The notes under the pieces were generated by a model. The model was not told the DNA's origin. It ran no database searches and was given only the letters and a program-made list of their open reading frames with translations. The position numbers and the translations under genes were made by a program. From Torymus aiolomorphi (Eukaryota > Arthropoda > Insecta > Hymenoptera > Torymidae), in contig CM070875.1 of NCBI GenBank assembly GCA_036365515.1, positions 2,205,001-2,269,000 on the forward strand: a stretch of DNA of 64,000 nt. The letters run 5' to 3'. Shown one piece after another: positions 62,613 through 64,000 of the stretch (the first letter of the stretch is position 1; every line of letters begins with the position of its first letter).

Positions 62613-63542
62613 CTAGGAGCAGAAGGGCGCAACAACTGGCGGTGGCGACGATGACGACGACGACAGCAGCAAGAACAACAAGCGCTTCTTCGTCCTCGCC
62701 CTACGTCGATGGCTGCGTTCCATAATTTATATATCGGCTCCACCTATATAAATATATGCGTTCACTCGATCCTCTTCTGTCTTCCTGCTACGCGCACTGA
62801 TTCCCGTCGCCGAGACATTGCTTTCCTCCCCTTCTTCTTCTTCTTCTTAGCACATGTTGCTGCCGCGCGGGTTCCCTGCCCTCTGCATACCGGACACTCC
62901 TTCTTTCTTCTTCTCCTTGTTCTGCACACTTAATACCGAGAGCCCGCGACCCTCGCCTTTAATCACTCGGCGGTATATAGGACCACTAATCGCCGGTCGG
63001 GGGATAAAAAGTTGCCAGCTCCCGGATAGAGAGTGAAACTGAGAGAGGGAGAGAGAGAGTAAAGATAATGGAGCGTCGAAGGGCGGGAAGTTCGAAATAA
63101 CTACGCGGGAGGGGAAAAACTACGGCGGCGCCGGCATCGAAAGCAAAACTTTGCCCACCTCTTTCAGAGCCGGCTGTCTCTCTCTCTCTCACCTCCGGCA
63201 CGCGCGCGGCGAACTTTTAATTTCGCGCCCTCGGCGAGTGAGCGCGCCGCGTGTTATCCTCGCGGGGGTGGGAGCACCCTGTTAAACTTCAACCCTCCTC
63301 ATTCAACTTTCCACGCGCGCGCCTCCCTCCTCTTCCTTCGCCTCATATCACCATCGACGCGTGTATATGTCCAGTCAGTCCTCTCTTCACGGTACAGCAG
63401 CGGCACACAAGACAGAAGACAGAGAGGTACAGAGAGAGGGAGAGAGGGAGAGACAGAGAGAGGGTTTGCTGGAGAACCGGAGATCCGGAGTACCGTGGCA
63501 GTACTGCGCGCTCTCGCCACCGCCGCCTCCGGCTTTGACAGA

Positions 63543-63573
<31 letters not shown>

Positions 63574-63747
63574 GGTGGTAGTAGTAGTAGCGACGGTGCG
63601 GCGGCGCGACGGCGGCGGCGGCGAAGTGGTGGCAGTAGCCGCGCGCCGGTGCGTTAGCAGCCGGAACGCAGAGAGAGAGCAAGGGGCGGGGCGCAAGCGC
63701 GCGCACACGCAAGGGAAGATAGACAGAGAGAGAGAGAGAGGGTGAAG
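62578..63747. promoter_or_regulatory. CpG- and GA-rich candidate promoter region, possibly bidirectional
   Basis: About 1.2 kb rich in CpG, GA/CT tracts and triplet runs (GAC/GCA near 62,645-62,680, CTT near 62,835, TGC at 63,544-63,569, CGG near 63,600). Minus-strand donor 62,577 lies at one edge. At the other, plus-strand GTGAAG is followed by gtacgtacag, giving a possible plus-strand donor after 63,747. GA tracts and GC-rich leaders are common at insect promoters. No clear TATA box or initiator could be assigned, so this rests on composition and flanking splice-like sites. Confidence 0.3.
63544..63569. repeat. (TGC)n triplet run in the candidate promoter
   Basis: About nine TGC units followed by CTCGCTGG, then GTA and CGG triplets. 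It lies in the CpG-rich region between the candidate splice sites. Confidence 0.93.
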
Positions 63748-64000
63748 GTACGTACAGTGTGCATGCGGCGGTGCAGCTGGTGAGAGGTGCGTGAGAGATG
63801 ATGCTTTTTTTGCAAATGAAAGTGGATGGTTTTTTGATGACGTCGAGGGCTCGGATTTGAGGCAAATTGTGACGTTGAGAGAGATTAGGATATTTGTTTT
63901 TTTTTTTTGTATTTTACGGTTAACGGTTGACTAGATTTTGTTGAAAATGGGTATGAAGTGGGATGCGATGGGATGAGACGATTACAGGGGCGAAAGAGCG

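Overview
This window is eukaryotic, almost certainly from an insect. Its long GA/CT, TG and TA microsatellites, many uninterrupted CpG runs with no sign of CpG depletion, and abundant small inverted-repeat elements suggest a hymenopteran such as a parasitoid wasp. That placement is an impression from composition, not proven. There are no bacterial operons, CRISPR arrays, rRNA genes or recognisable tRNA genes. Most long open frames are translated microsatellites or chance frames.

One host gene can be proven: a serotonin 5-HT1-type G-protein-coupled receptor on the minus strand. Two exons are visible. The start-codon exon (33,147 to 32,903) carries a short 5' leader, an extracellular N-terminus with three N-glycosylation sequons, and the start of TM1. 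The next exon (24,319 to 24,186) completes TM1 and encodes intracellular loop 1 and TM2. They join in frame (phase 1) across an 8,583-base intron. The donor at 24,185 is intact, but I found no TM3 exon in the 24 kb to the left, so the next intron probably runs out of the window. Upstream, a consensus minus-strand donor at 62,577/62,576 lies beside a CpG- and GA-rich region (62.6-63.75 kb). It is a candidate non-coding first exon and promoter about 29 kb upstream, next to a possible plus-strand donor at 63,747.

The rest is intronic or intergenic DNA filled with transposable elements, several nested and datable from their own arms. A foldback element at 15.69-17.44 kb is split by a 5'-truncated LINE with a YADD motif. 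A TA-target foldback at 28.3-29.9 kb is split by a second foldback, and a near-intact sibling sits at 50.6-51.05 kb. A 688-base almost perfect palindrome with TTAA flanks (30.94-31.62 kb) lies inside the receptor intron. A TA-target MITE sits inside another inverted-repeat element at 35.9-36.3 kb, with the empty site preserved in the opposite arm. Two direct copies of a ~750-base terminal-inverted-repeat element lie at 37.6 and 41.9 kb. A ~2-kb foldback at 44.06-46.03 kb contains a GGGGAAGGTGGGGC-ended element. Smaller foldbacks lie at 1.28, 3.76, 7.38, 18.43, 43.35 and 56.75 kb, and a LINE 3' remnant at 57.0 kb.

The least expected signals are a hammerhead-ribozyme-like core (CTGATGAG, stem, GAAAC) shared by both copies of the 28/50-kb family, the near-perfect intronic palindrome, and the nested insertions that give an internal relative chronology.
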